Positions 16,244 through 24,141 of a DNA stretch of 44,290 nt are shown here, piece after piece (the stretch's first letter is position 1; each line of letters opens with the position of its first letter). Made by a program: the position numbers and the translations under genes. The notes under the pieces are model-generated. The model had not been told where the DNA came from, made no database searches, and worked only from the letters and a program-made list of their open reading frames with translations. The DNA is taken from positions 1 to 44,290 of the forward strand of contig MVRK01000002.1 in NCBI GenBank assembly GCA_002067365.1. Reading direction: 5' to 3'. The DNA comes from Methanosaeta sp. PtaU1.Bin060 (lineage in GTDB: Archaea > Halobacteriota > Methanosarcinia > Methanotrichales > Methanotrichaceae).

Positions 16244-16863
16244 GTAATGGTGTAATCCAGAATTAACTCCCTGCCTTCGGTGTCTGCATCATCCCAAAGC
16301 TGGGGGTCATCGACTACCTGCACCTTGACCTGGTTCAATCCTGTGTCGCAATACAACGTCCTCCAGGCCCAGGAGTTCGCCCTTTGCCAGCCCGTCTTAT
16401 CCTGCCACTGGTTGGCTGTGGCCGGACCCTTCAGCCAAAAGCGGTAACGGATATTGGCCGTCTTGTTTGCTACAGCCACAAAGGAGACGGTGGTCTCGTT
16501 TGGAACGGGGGAGGCGATCGATGGAGTAACTGAGATCAGGGATGCTCTGGATATCGTTATTGTGGCTGTAGCCTCGGCATCGAAGCTATTCTCAGGAGCA
16601 TGAAGATCATCCCTGACCTGGCACTTGACTTGCAGGCTAGGATAGTCCAGCTTGTCGAGCTTGTAGGAGATCCAATTCTCCTTCTGCCAATCGCATAGCG
16701 TTTCCCATAGTGCCGCACCTGTTCTTTTGATGAAGAACTTGTAGAGGATTTGGTCCCCATTGACATCGGCCGCATCGGCTATGATGTGCACCCGCTGATC
16801 GATGAAATAGGGGCTCGCCTCCTCAAAAGAGAGGCTGATGATGGTCGGCGGGCTGTTCGACAC
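16240..16863 (-). CDS. Virion protein with two Ig-like domains (207 aa)
   Basis: Two related beta domains: residues about 5-105 (PTIISLSFEEASPYFIDQRV to ATATITIS) and 110-207 (SVTPSIASPVPNETTVSF to ELILDYTIT). Both contain Y-x-F-W/I-x-x-x-G/R-x-x-x-W-Q motifs (YKFFIKRTGAALWE and YRFWLKGPATANQWQ). They resemble secreted or virion Ig-like modules. It overlaps the propeller gene by ATGA-type coupling and probably acts with it as a fibre or adaptor. Confidence 0.6.
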   Translation of the reverse strand: MSNSPPTIISLSFEEASPYFIDQRVHIIADAADVNGDQILYKFFIKRTGAALWETLCDWQKENWISYKLDKLDYPSLQVKCQVRDDLHAPENSFDAEATATITISRASLISVTPSIASPVPNETTVSFVAVANKTANIRYRFWLKGPATANQWQDKTGWQRANSWAWRTLYCDTGLNQVKVQVVDDPQLWDDADTEGRELILDYTIT

Positions 16864-16871
16864 GTTCCACC

Positions 16872-17288
16872 TTAATCCAGGGTAAACCCTAGGTCGCCCG
16901 CATCGAACTGCAGAGTATCACCCGACCCGATGACCTTGGATTCGTCCAGGGTGGCAAAGGCCAGAATGTTCCCGCCAGATGCGGCATCGGCCAGGAAGAC
17001 ATCAGTGATAGTTCCCCAGCTCCCCGATGCCTCAGGGAAAGTTACTGCAGCGTGGTTCTGGATCTTTGAAAGACCCGCCACCTGAGAAAAGTCCCAGCCA
17101 GTTGCGTTATTGGTAACTGCCACTCTGGCATATCCATTCCCGGCCGGTTCTCCGGTAACTGTCCCATCCTCAGTTACACCGCCGGTGCAGACACCTACGT
17201 ACAAAGTCGCAAGGGCGCTGTATGTGGCTAATCCAAAAATATGCTTTAATATTTTCTCCTCCCAGTAATTCGCAAAACTCCCTGTCAT
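16872..17288 (-). CDS. Phage tail-fibre/head-fibre associated protein (138 aa)
   Basis: The pattern NYWEEKILKHIFG, ATLYVGVCTGG, NGYARVAVT, VTFPEASGSWGTITDVFL, SGGNILAFATL and a final GDTLQFDAGDLGFTLD matches a small beta-rich protein family often coded next to phage fibre genes (the 'N-ilnhil-tlyvglft...' family). Its role is thought to be structural, at the virion surface. Length is normal. It lies between two other fibre-type genes with short gaps. Confidence 0.7.
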   Translation of the reverse strand: MTGSFANYWEEKILKHIFGLATYSALATLYVGVCTGGVTEDGTVTGEPAGNGYARVAVTNNATGWDFSQVAGLSKIQNHAAVTFPEASGSWGTITDVFLADAASGGNILAFATLDESKVIGSGDTLQFDAGDLGFTLD

Positions 17289-17303
17289 TTAATCCTCCAT
17301 AGT

Positions 17304-17588
17304 TTACTCATACGGCCGATATACTTTCAGCATCACGCTTTCGCCCAGATGTCTACTGGCGTTCCCCCACTCGACAGAGGATTGCAGGATGTAGTTCCCG
17401 CTCTCGGCCAGGTCTCCGTCTACGGTTACGTAATAGATCATGGTCGAATTGTACTGTGCCGCCATCCACTCTGCTTCAGCTCCGTCCGGCTTTTGCACCA
17501 TGATTTTCATCGAGGTGGCACCAGCGAGGTCCTGGCAGGTATCAAGCCGGATCTCCAACCCTACGACCCCCTGGTAAATTTTCGTCAA
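17304..17588 (-). CDS. Small Ig-like structural protein, BppU-N-like (94 aa)
   Basis: The sequence IYQGVVGLEIRLDTCQDLAG, then MKIMVQKPDGAEAEWMA, YYVTVDGDLAESGNYILQS and VMLKVYRP follows the pattern of short phage proteins that adopt a BppU-N/Ig-like fold near receptor-binding modules. It overlaps the preceding gene by an ATGA-type junction. No catalytic residues are expected. Confidence 0.65.
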   Translation of the reverse strand: MTKIYQGVVGLEIRLDTCQDLAGATSMKIMVQKPDGAEAEWMAAQYNSTMIYYVTVDGDLAESGNYILQSSVEWGNASRHLGESVMLKVYRPYE

Positions 17589-18169
17589 AGCTTCGACCTC
17601 ATCGATCTGACCTTCTCGATCTCTGACCTGAACGAGACCATCAGCTCTACCTGAGACTCAAGAGATACCACAATCCTATTCTCTGCAGTCTCAGCCCCTG
17701 CAAAGGACTCGCCACAAAAAATCGCACTAACAGCCCTGATCCTCCCGGCGTTGGCCGCCATCCGAGTCTCTGCCCTGATCAGAGCGCAAACGAGTTTCCA
17801 GAAGCTGGCCGAGGCCTGGCCGGAAGACTCAGATTCTATCAGAACTGACGCTGACTTCAAAGCACCCGATGCTACGTCAAAGCCTGATGCAGCCTCGGCC
17901 AGGGCCGAAGCCCTTTCGATAGCTTTTACACGAGCATAAGCGAGGGACACAGCCTCTGCAAGAGCCGAGATAGTCTTTATGGTGCCGGCTGTACCCTGAG
18001 CTGAAGTTCCTGCATCTACCAAGGCGGAGGCCTTGACGATACTTCCTCCACCTCCTGATGTAAGGTGAGGGGTCCACACAGGAGAGCCGTCCCAATAATC
18101 GTCGAAGCCCCCCAGGTCCTCGGTGACAACAGCCTCTCCGTCCCAGTAGATATCGAAGCTCCCGTCCAT
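17585..18169 (-). CDS. Ala/Ser-rich repetitive fibre or assembly protein (194 aa)
   Basis: After a short start containing two F-D-x-Y-W-D-G units (SFDIYWDGEAV and GFDDYWDGSPV) the protein repeats a 25-residue helical unit built around a [hydrophobic]-x-x-x-SALAEA/ICAESxx core (IVKASALVDAG, IKTISALAEAV, IERASALAEAA, LKSASVLIESE, FWKLVCALIRAE, IRAVSAIFCGES). Such repeats suggest a long helix or trimeric stalk. It lies between the beta-helix protein and the small Ig-like gene, so a fibre stalk is a fair guess. Confidence 0.55.
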   Translation of the reverse strand: MDGSFDIYWDGEAVVTEDLGGFDDYWDGSPVWTPHLTSGGGGSIVKASALVDAGTSAQGTAGTIKTISALAEAVSLAYARVKAIERASALAEAASGFDVASGALKSASVLIESESSGQASASFWKLVCALIRAETRMAANAGRIRAVSAIFCGESFAGAETAENRIVVSLESQVELMVSFRSEIEKVRSMRSKL

Positions 18170-18173
18170 CGGA

Positions 18174-19571
18174 TCAGCTCAGGTCGTCGATGTAAACTGA
18201 TCCTGTTGTTCCCCTAACTCTGATCCACAGCTCCAAAACACCGGCCTCATCGATATCTGCGGCCTGGGCTGTCAGGCTGAACTGCTGATATGCCTCAGTC
18301 ATCTCCCAGATGACAAAATCGGCAAGGAATCGCCCCTTGAACATAAGAGCGGCCTCGACGACCCCGTCGAAATCGACGGACCTTTTCATGTACACGCTAA
18401 CCGTTTTTGATGAGGAGGCAGATGCCACCAGCTTAAAGACCTGCTCGAATGGTATGAACTCATCGTAGGGGTAGATACAAATGCAGGCCCCTGACCTCGC
18501 CTCTGCTGTGTCCTTCTGGGCATAGCCAAAAGCCTGGTGTGCCTGTTCGTCCGTTGCTCCATCCACATTTTTTATAGTCACGTAATGAGGCCCCATCACC
18601 TCATTTTGAACGGCAACGCTGACAATTCCAGATACATTATAAAGCCTGCAAGGTGCGTATGCGTTGAGATTGATCATGTCCCCAGAGACACCGCTTGTAA
18701 TGCTTCCGACATCAGCCCATAAATCTGTATTTCTGGCAACCAGTGAAGTCGTGCGCCCGTAGCAGCGGACCTGTCCGTTTATGCACACTATGTTATCTGC
18801 AACCAGCCCGTGACTGATGCCGTACCCAAGCCTCAGAACACCGTTGCTGGTAATATGCGAAAACACCACGTCCGATAGCGTAGAACCGGAGTAGAGGGCA
18901 ACGCTTCCTGCCCCCAGCAGCTGGCAATACTCTATCGTCCATCCTGTCTCAGAGTAGATGTATAAGCAATAGTTGTATCTCAGGAAATGGCACTTCGAGA
19001 GCTTTATAAAATCGTTGCCGCTGGCGTTCAGGCCGTTGCCGTACTTGGTTGAGCCCGTCTGCCTAAACCAGGTCTCTCCGTCTTGAGTTTCTGTCGAGAG
19101 ATCCCACCCTCCGCTGATCTCTATCGGCGTTGCAGTATCGTCTCCGGAGGATGATACCAGCTGGACATTTTGGCCGCTGGTGGCCACTCCCGTGTCCGTT
19201 GTCCCCAGTCTCTGAGATGCGCAGGACTCTGAGTACCCTCGAAACGCCTGAACTAGCGTGATCGTCGTGGAGGTGACGCCTGAAATCTCCCACCAGATAT
19301 CATAGTCACCAGCGTTGAGGCTCGTCTTACGGATGAAATCCTTGGCCGCCAAAACTGCCGTCAGATCTGCGCTGGTGGTAACCGAAGCGCTGCCATTGGT
19401 CCAGGTCAGCGTACCTGACAAAGCAGAAGGGGCAGGGCTTTTAGCGCAGCGTACCTCATCACCACCCATCAAGCCCTCGCTGGCCTTGGTTATGGTTTTA
19501 AAGGGATTTGCTGCTGATCCGTCGCCGGCCGAGTCGTCACCAGCGACGAAGTCGCAATAGTTGACGGTCAT
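18174..19571 (-). CDS. Pectate-lyase-like beta-helix spike protein (465 aa)
   Basis: The start TVNYCDFVAGDDSAGDGSAANPFKT is the classic opening of a right-handed beta-helix domain (G-D-D-x-x-x-G-x-x-x-NPFKTI). The central part has short turns typical of a beta helix (LSKCHFLRYNYCLYIYSETG, ILVADNIVCINGQ-type). The last 120 residues look like a carbohydrate-binding beta sandwich (FEQVFKLVASASSSKTVSVY). It probably binds or cuts a surface glycan as a tail spike or side fibre. The 3' end of the upstream holin overlaps by 4 bases. Catalytic residues cannot be assigned. Confidence 0.7.
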   Translation of the reverse strand: MTVNYCDFVAGDDSAGDGSAANPFKTITKASEGLMGGDEVRCAKSPAPSALSGTLTWTNGSASVTTSADLTAVLAAKDFIRKTSLNAGDYDIWWEISGVTSTTITLVQAFRGYSESCASQRLGTTDTGVATSGQNVQLVSSSGDDTATPIEISGGWDLSTETQDGETWFRQTGSTKYGNGLNASGNDFIKLSKCHFLRYNYCLYIYSETGWTIEYCQLLGAGSVALYSGSTLSDVVFSHITSNGVLRLGYGISHGLVADNIVCINGQVRCYGRTTSLVARNTDLWADVGSITSGVSGDMINLNAYAPCRLYNVSGIVSVAVQNEVMGPHYVTIKNVDGATDEQAHQAFGYAQKDTAEARSGACICIYPYDEFIPFEQVFKLVASASSSKTVSVYMKRSVDFDGVVEAALMFKGRFLADFVIWEMTEAYQQFSLTAQAADIDEAGVLELWIRVRGTTGSVYIDDLS

Positions 19572-20002
19572 TTATTCTCTTGCTTCTCGAACGTGTGCTG
19601 TTTATGCAGCTTCTCCAGAGCCTGCTTGAGGATATCAGGTAGGGGAACACCCAGGCGGCCGGAGTTCTCCAAGATGCTCAGGCCCTCATTTGCTATAAAG
19701 AACATAACTACCGCAGTACGCAGGAACGGTTCGTTAAGGCCCGAGGAGGAATCAAGGAGGGTAGACATTGCCACTAGTAGAAAGATGCAGATCTTCTTGG
19801 CGATTCCCTTGAAACCCACCTCCGAGTTCAACCGCTTTTCAAAGTACGCAGCCATTACGCCGGTTATGTAATCGATAATAACCAGCATCACCAGAGCGGA
19901 CAGTATAGCGTCCCACCCCCCAAATAAGTATATACCCAGCGTTCCCATGCCAGCCAGCCCCAGTCTGAAGGCCTCCGGCAAGTTACTCATCGATTGAACC
20001 AT
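19568..20002 (-). CDS. Phage holin, phage_holin_4-like (144 aa)
   Basis: The core IYLFGGWDAILSALVMLVII, then DYITGVMAAY, the charged KRLNSEVGFKGIAKK and KICIFLLVAMSTLLDSSSG match the Cph1/TcdE-type holin family, with three or four membrane segments and the conserved D-Y-x-T-G motif. Holins form membrane lesions at the end of infection. No endolysin is seen nearby, so release could also depend on fibre-type glycosidases. The start is ATG 20002, supported by GAGGGG 8 bases upstream. It overlaps the connector gene by 20 bases. Confidence 0.85.
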   Translation of the reverse strand: MVQSMSNLPEAFRLGLAGMGTLGIYLFGGWDAILSALVMLVIIDYITGVMAAYFEKRLNSEVGFKGIAKKICIFLLVAMSTLLDSSSGLNEPFLRTAVVMFFIANEGLSILENSGRLGVPLPDILKQALEKLHKQHTFEKQENK

Positions 20003-20387
20003 ATCCGATACCCCTCATAAACAGTCTGGTTCTATTTAGAGCCGCAGAGCTGAAACCCGGACCTGGCGGCGAGTCCTCGGCCTCCTCTTCTTCGTTCTCC
20101 TTTTCCTCCGCCCTCAGCTTCTCCGCCAGGGAGAGGAACACCTTTGCCCGATCGGTTGCCGGGTTCTTGGTATCCATCACGCTGCTGGGCTTCTGTGCTG
20201 CGAACTTGGCTGCCAGAGCCAGGCAGCCAGCAATCGCAGCCTTGAGAACGTCGTTATCGCTCTCGTCCAGCAGCTTATCACATTGGGCATCGGTCAGGAG
20301 TGGATCATCCTCGTTGGTGTCGCCGACCTTGAACCGCAAGGCATCCCTGGGGCTGCCCAGGGGATTGTCAGAATAGGTCCAGCTCAC
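19983..20387 (-). CDS. Head-tail connector (gp6/adaptor-like), 134 aa
   Basis: The opening PRDALRFKVGDTNEDDPLLTDAQCDKLL is the usual pattern of phage head-tail adaptor proteins (R-D-x-V-R-x-x-I-G-D-T-x-x-x-x-x-x-L-x-D-E-x-I), followed by the helix AAIAGCLALAAKFAAQ and an acidic Glu-rich region. It would sit as a ring under the portal. It follows the capsid gene. The next gene is the holin: no tail terminator, tube or tape measure is present. Confidence 0.75.
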   Translation of the reverse strand: MSWTYSDNPLGSPRDALRFKVGDTNEDDPLLTDAQCDKLLDESDNDVLKAAIAGCLALAAKFAAQKPSSVMDTKNPATDRAKVFLSLAEKLRAEEKENEEEEAEDSPPGPGFSSAALNRTRLFMRGIGYGSIDE

Positions 20388-20422
20388 GGCCTCAATTCTC
20401 CAAAAAATTTGGTTGGACAGCC

Positions 20423-21397
20423 TCAGGCGATCACGTTTGCAGCATAAAGCCCCAGGTCGGCTGCCACCTGCTTGCAGTCGAAGGCTATTTCCCCTTCGAT
20501 CCTGTCGGATTCCACGTTCTCCATCCGGAACTTCTTGATGCGTGCGCCGAATTTGTCTGCTCCAGCATACCCTTTCCAGGAGAATATGTATCCCGCAGAT
20601 GGCGTCAGCAAAGAGGGCTTCTCGGGAGCGTAGCAGAGGAGGAACTTCTTGCTCACAATGCGAGTGAAGGCTCCGGTCTTGCCCTTGGCCGCGGTATTGA
20701 CGACACCACGAGGCACAAGGAACTTATCGACGCCGAAGAGCTCAGCTAGCAGCTGCTCTGTCACGACGCCCCGTTGGGTGTACTTTATGGTATCCTTGAT
20801 CTCTGCACTCACTTTGAGAGTAGCAAGAACGTCAGGAGCACAGACGATGATGTTCGGCTCATAGCCAGTAGTTGAGGCGATGAGTTCCTTCCAGTCCTCG
20901 ACGTTTTTTAGGATGGTCGCTGTCGAGTTATCCCACTGCTTGAACTCTCCGGCACCAGGAGTTCCCGATACGCCTACCAGGTTAACCCCCCAGATGTTAG
21001 TCATGTAATTTGAGGCCCAGATTCTCTCCCTCTTGAGAAGCATCTTCTGTGAGACGAAGAGCGTGCCGTCCCGATCGGCATCCAGGGGTTTATCCTGATT
21101 CGCCCGAGTGTCATCATCGATATCCTTATGAAACGCATACTTGCGGCAGAAGAAGCTGGGTGTAGTATCTATTTCGTAGCTACCGCCCGCAGATTCAGTT
21201 CCAGGAGCCCTCTCCTGAGCCTCATCCCGCAGCCAGTCCTCCTTGCTGTAGCTAGGATATCTGTCGCTCTTGTTATCCACGGACACTACGGGGAATGCCC
21301 CGGCGGCTATGAAGGCGGTCTGCTTCTGGATATATGCTGTAGAGATGTTCCCAAGCAAACGGTTAACGTGGACATCGCCGGCTGTTGGCTGTGTCAT
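20423..21397 (-). CDS. Major capsid protein (HK97 fold), 324 aa
   Basis: Characteristic features: an N-terminal arm (VHVNRLLGNISTAYIQKQTA), the FPVVSVDNKSDRYPSYSKED region, KYAFHKDIDDDTRAN, the spine-like helix LFVSQKMLLKRERIWASNYM, then the P-domain segment ILKNVEDWKELIASTTGYEP with NIIVCAPDVLATLK, and the C-terminal SWKGYAGADKFGARIKKF. This is the typical gp5/E-like phage capsid layout. It follows the decoration gene, with GGGGGTG in front of ATG. No processing site can be read with certainty. Confidence 0.9.
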   Translation of the reverse strand: MTQPTAGDVHVNRLLGNISTAYIQKQTAFIAAGAFPVVSVDNKSDRYPSYSKEDWLRDEAQERAPGTESAGGSYEIDTTPSFFCRKYAFHKDIDDDTRANQDKPLDADRDGTLFVSQKMLLKRERIWASNYMTNIWGVNLVGVSGTPGAGEFKQWDNSTATILKNVEDWKELIASTTGYEPNIIVCAPDVLATLKVSAEIKDTIKYTQRGVVTEQLLAELFGVDKFLVPRGVVNTAAKGKTGAFTRIVSKKFLLCYAPEKPSLLTPSAGYIFSWKGYAGADKFGARIKKFRMENVESDRIEGEIAFDCKQVAADLGLYAANVIA

Positions 21398-21415
21398 TTT
21401 TCAATTCACCCCCTC

Positions 21416-22141
21416 TTACCCTAAAACGATTAGCAGCACGCCTTCGCCCTCCGCAAAGGCTGTCACTCCGCTGGCTTCAATGCTGATTGTATCATCGGCG
21501 TCGAAGACGTTGTTCCCTGTGATGGCCGTTGCATTTACCACCGCCCCCAGAGTGGCGCAGTTAGCGCTGGTGAGGGCCAGAACTCCGCCCGAGACGTCGG
21601 TGGAGTTAATCTCCAGGTTGATCGAGGCGGACTTGTCAGCGGTGGTCACGGGATCGGTAACCACAAGAGAGGCCTTCACGATCCTTCCCGGAAAGCCCGG
21701 GGTGAAAGCGGTCAGCAAGTCGCCGGTGGCGATCTTGGAGAGCTTCACTGGGATGGATAGGATGCTCTTCTGGATGGCTCCCGATGTGGCACGGGAGACT
21801 AAATAGACGCTCCTGATCTCGCCATCCGACCCGGACTCGGCTGCCACAGCCACAACGGCATCTGAACCTGTTGCCGGGACGAGCCTGCCGTTGGCATCCG
21901 GTGTCAGATTCTGCCCAGCGGTCACTTCAGCGCCGTAAATGGCCATGCTCTTCCCCAGACAGCAGACTGAGCTCACCTGGCCAGAGGCCGGCTTGTCCTG
22001 CAGGATGCCAAGGGCGTTCTCTCCGGCTCCGGATAGGACCATCTGCCCGGATGAGTTGAGCTTGACGCAGTAGAACTGCTTTGCCGAGAGGTCGGCGCCG
22101 GCAATGACGCTGGTGTTGTAGATGATCTCCTCGACAGCCAT
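21416..22141 (-). CDS. Capsid decoration/cement protein, DUF2190-like (241 aa)
   Basis: Residues 1-115 match DUF2190-type capsid cement proteins: IAGADLSAKQFYCVKLNSSG, ALGILQDKPASGQVSSVCCL, IYGAEVTAGQNLTPDANGRL. The last 120 residues form a second beta domain (KLSKIATGDLLTAFTPGFPG to VLLIVLG), probably exposed on the capsid surface. The ATG follows directly after the scaffold gene stop (TAG then ATG). This position, between scaffold and major capsid genes, is standard. Confidence 0.8.
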   Translation of the reverse strand: MAVEEIIYNTSVIAGADLSAKQFYCVKLNSSGQMVLSGAGENALGILQDKPASGQVSSVCCLGKSMAIYGAEVTAGQNLTPDANGRLVPATGSDAVVAVAAESGSDGEIRSVYLVSRATSGAIQKSILSIPVKLSKIATGDLLTAFTPGFPGRIVKASLVVTDPVTTADKSASINLEINSTDVSGGVLALTSANCATLGAVVNATAITGNNVFDADDTISIEASGVTAFAEGEGVLLIVLG

Positions 22142-23068
22142 CTATTTACCCCCCCTCTTGACGGCCTCCTGACGCTCTTCCTCATACCTTGAGTAGAGCT
22201 CAGGATCATCCTCGAGGACCTTGCTCACCGCTTCTTCGAGGGTTAGTTCTCCGTCCTTGGCTACCAGGCTTCTGGCCTTGGCGTAGACCTGAGCCTCGGC
22301 GCTGGTCTCGCTCGAACCTGACTTGCCGATCTCCCGGAAGAGCTCCGACGTCTCCAAAGCGGCATTGGCAGCCTTGAGAACCCTGTAGATCTCTTTGAAC
22401 TCGGCTGGATGATCCTCGCCCAGGGCCTTCAGAACAATACCGAATTTCAGGGGCTCGATTGGTAGATGAGGGAGGCCCTCGGCCTTGGCCACGTACTCCT
22501 TCAGGATCTTCTCTTCTCTGAGCTCTTTGGCAACATTCTCAGCAGCCTCAGCCCGCTCCTTGGCTATCCGGGCCTCGTCCATGGACTTCTGAATGAACGC
22601 CCGCAGATCGGGGTCCATCTTCTCCAGCTGCTCTTTGGTCAGATCGGCTGCTGCTGGCTCTTTCTTTTCTTTTCCGGTTTGGTCTGGCACATCTTTCTCA
22701 GACTTGGGCATGGCGAGGCCCGTGCATTTTGCCAGGAACTCAAGCGTGTTCTCCGGCAGGGCGTCCTTGTAAGCCTTCAGGACCTTGGACGCTCCCACAA
22801 GCGCCTCGGCACCCTCGCCCTCCAGGCCTGCCTCCTTGAGAGCTTTTGCCAGTTCCTCGTCCGGCGTCTCAAGGATAGTCTTGACTATATCTTCTCGCAA
22901 CTCTTTCACCACTGCTAAGTACTCTTTTTTGTTCGCCCCACGAGGAACGAAACTGATGAATTGCACCTCGACATCACGCAAATCGTACTCTTGGGATTCG
23001 AACACCCTTTCCTCCGATGCTGAAACCTTTGTAAAGACCTGACAGAACTTTCTGCCAGATCCTGTCAT
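22142..23068 (-). CDS. Scaffold protein with prohead-protease C-terminal tail; frame-shifted from the protease gene
   Basis: The first well-conserved segment, YDLRDVEVQFISFVPRGANK, is the end of an XkdF-type protease domain (I-x-x-V-S-x-V-D-x-x-A-N pattern). It is followed by a helical, charged scaffold region (AKERAEAAENVAKELREEK) and a tail of the type EAQVYAKARSLVAKDGELTL with DDPELYSRYEEE. The preceding protease gene ends in another frame just where this segment should follow. The first ~30 residues from ATG 23068 are therefore probably not native. Reading must shift by +1 between about 22974 and 23040 to give one protein. Ends in TAG. Confidence 0.75.
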   Translation of the reverse strand: MTGSGRKFCQVFTKVSASEERVFESQEYDLRDVEVQFISFVPRGANKKEYLAVVKELREDIVKTILETPDEELAKALKEAGLEGEGAEALVGASKVLKAYKDALPENTLEFLAKCTGLAMPKSEKDVPDQTGKEKKEPAAADLTKEQLEKMDPDLRAFIQKSMDEARIAKERAEAAENVAKELREEKILKEYVAKAEGLPHLPIEPLKFGIVLKALGEDHPAEFKEIYRVLKAANAALETSELFREIGKSGSSETSAEAQVYAKARSLVAKDGELTLEEAVSKVLEDDPELYSRYEEERQEAVKRGGK

Positions 23069-24020
23069 CGAAGACCTTGACGCCGATAACCCACGAGACC
23101 GCTTTGATAAGCTGTCCGAACAGGGTCACATCCTCCCGGAAGACCCAGGACTCAACAGGCAGGGCCTCGACTGGCTTCCAGTTATGCCGCTCATCGAACC
23201 TTCGGAACCTTACCATAAAGTCGTGGGCCATGTCCTCGATAGTGCGGGCATTCATCACATCGCCCTGGGCGTCCACCATTCCGGACTCAGCGATCACGCC
23301 GTACACCAAGCGCCTCTCCTCATCGGCCTTGAAAATCGGGGCGTGAATCTCTTCTCCGACGACAGGAAATTCTTTGAGATTCCAAGTATTTAATACCTGA
23401 TCGGTGTTTTGGGCCTCTACAAGGGCTTCCTTAAGACGCTTGACCTTTCTTGCGATCTCCCCGGAGTCCCCATATCGCAAAACGGCATGGGGGTGGGGCA
23501 TCGTAATCTGGGCAAGGCCCTCGTCTGTTGCTGCTTTTCCCAGGGCTACTACTACCCTGGGGTTCATTGTCTGGAGCTGCTGCAATGTCCAGGGCCGCCA
23601 GGCATCTATTTCATAGGCGTTAGGTTCCCTGTTGAGGCAGCGGGGTACGAGATAGAGGAAGCCAGTCTCTTCTTCGGGGAGGCCAGCTGGCTCCAAAATG
23701 GATTTTCGAAACAGCCTGCGGCCTTCTCCGGCCAGGGGCACTCCCCGGCTGACCTCGATCCTGTTGGGTGACCCGGCGATGAAGACCGCCTTTGCGTTCT
23801 CTTTGCCTTGCGGCTGCATCTCGACCTTCAGGAGGACGGCTCTCTCAGCTCCGGTTGTGATGATAGTGGCAGCTCCAGCCCAGCGGTCGAGAATGCCAAG
23901 CTCACGCTTGGTGGAGAATTCCCTTCGCTCTCCTGCCTTCTCGACGTAGAGCTTAGAGCCTGTATCGAGAAGGCTCTTGCAGTGTACCCAAAGATCGTCA
24001 AAATTAGAGAAATATTTCAA
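22974..24020 (-). CDS. UDG-like domain fused to XkdF-like prohead protease (348 aa)
   Basis: Residues about 75-205 look like a family 4-type uracil-DNA-glycosylase fold: AVFIAGSPNRIEVSRGVPLA (the usual GEAPG motif altered to GSPNR), GRRLFRKSILEPAGL, FLYLVPRCLNREP, a PRVVVALGKAA strand and MPHPHAVLRYG in the place of the HPS motif. Residues 230-340 are an XkdF-type serine protease: RLVYGVIAESGMVDAQGDVM, DERHNW with the probable catalytic His, SWVIGVKVFD and KGFSIGGKGV with the probable nucleophile Ser. It would mature the prohead. The altered glycosylase motifs suggest a structural or binding use, not base excision. It ends in a frame shifted from the scaffold gene. Confidence 0.7.
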   Translation of the reverse strand: MKYFSNFDDLWVHCKSLLDTGSKLYVEKAGERREFSTKRELGILDRWAGAATIITTGAERAVLLKVEMQPQGKENAKAVFIAGSPNRIEVSRGVPLAGEGRRLFRKSILEPAGLPEEETGFLYLVPRCLNREPNAYEIDAWRPWTLQQLQTMNPRVVVALGKAATDEGLAQITMPHPHAVLRYGDSGEIARKVKRLKEALVEAQNTDQVLNTWNLKEFPVVGEEIHAPIFKADEERRLVYGVIAESGMVDAQGDVMNARTIEDMAHDFMVRFRRFDERHNWKPVEALPVESWVFREDVTLFGQLIKAVSWVIGVKVFDDRIWQKVLSGLYKGFSIGGKGVRIPRVRFA

Positions 24021-24141
24021 AGCTTTAACCTCCAGAGAAATTCTGCCAGGGTATCTGGCGGGGAGCGGATGCGATGATTAGAGGATGAGGGTGGGGGGCC
24101 GGGGGAGGGAGAAGGAGATGCATTTAGGAAGAAAAAGGAGA

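Noticed and set aside
22985-23015. tRNA T-arm-like stretch (GGTGTTCGAATCCC on the minus strand)
   Set aside because: It lies inside the protease/scaffold coding region, and no acceptor, D- or anticodon arm can be built around it.
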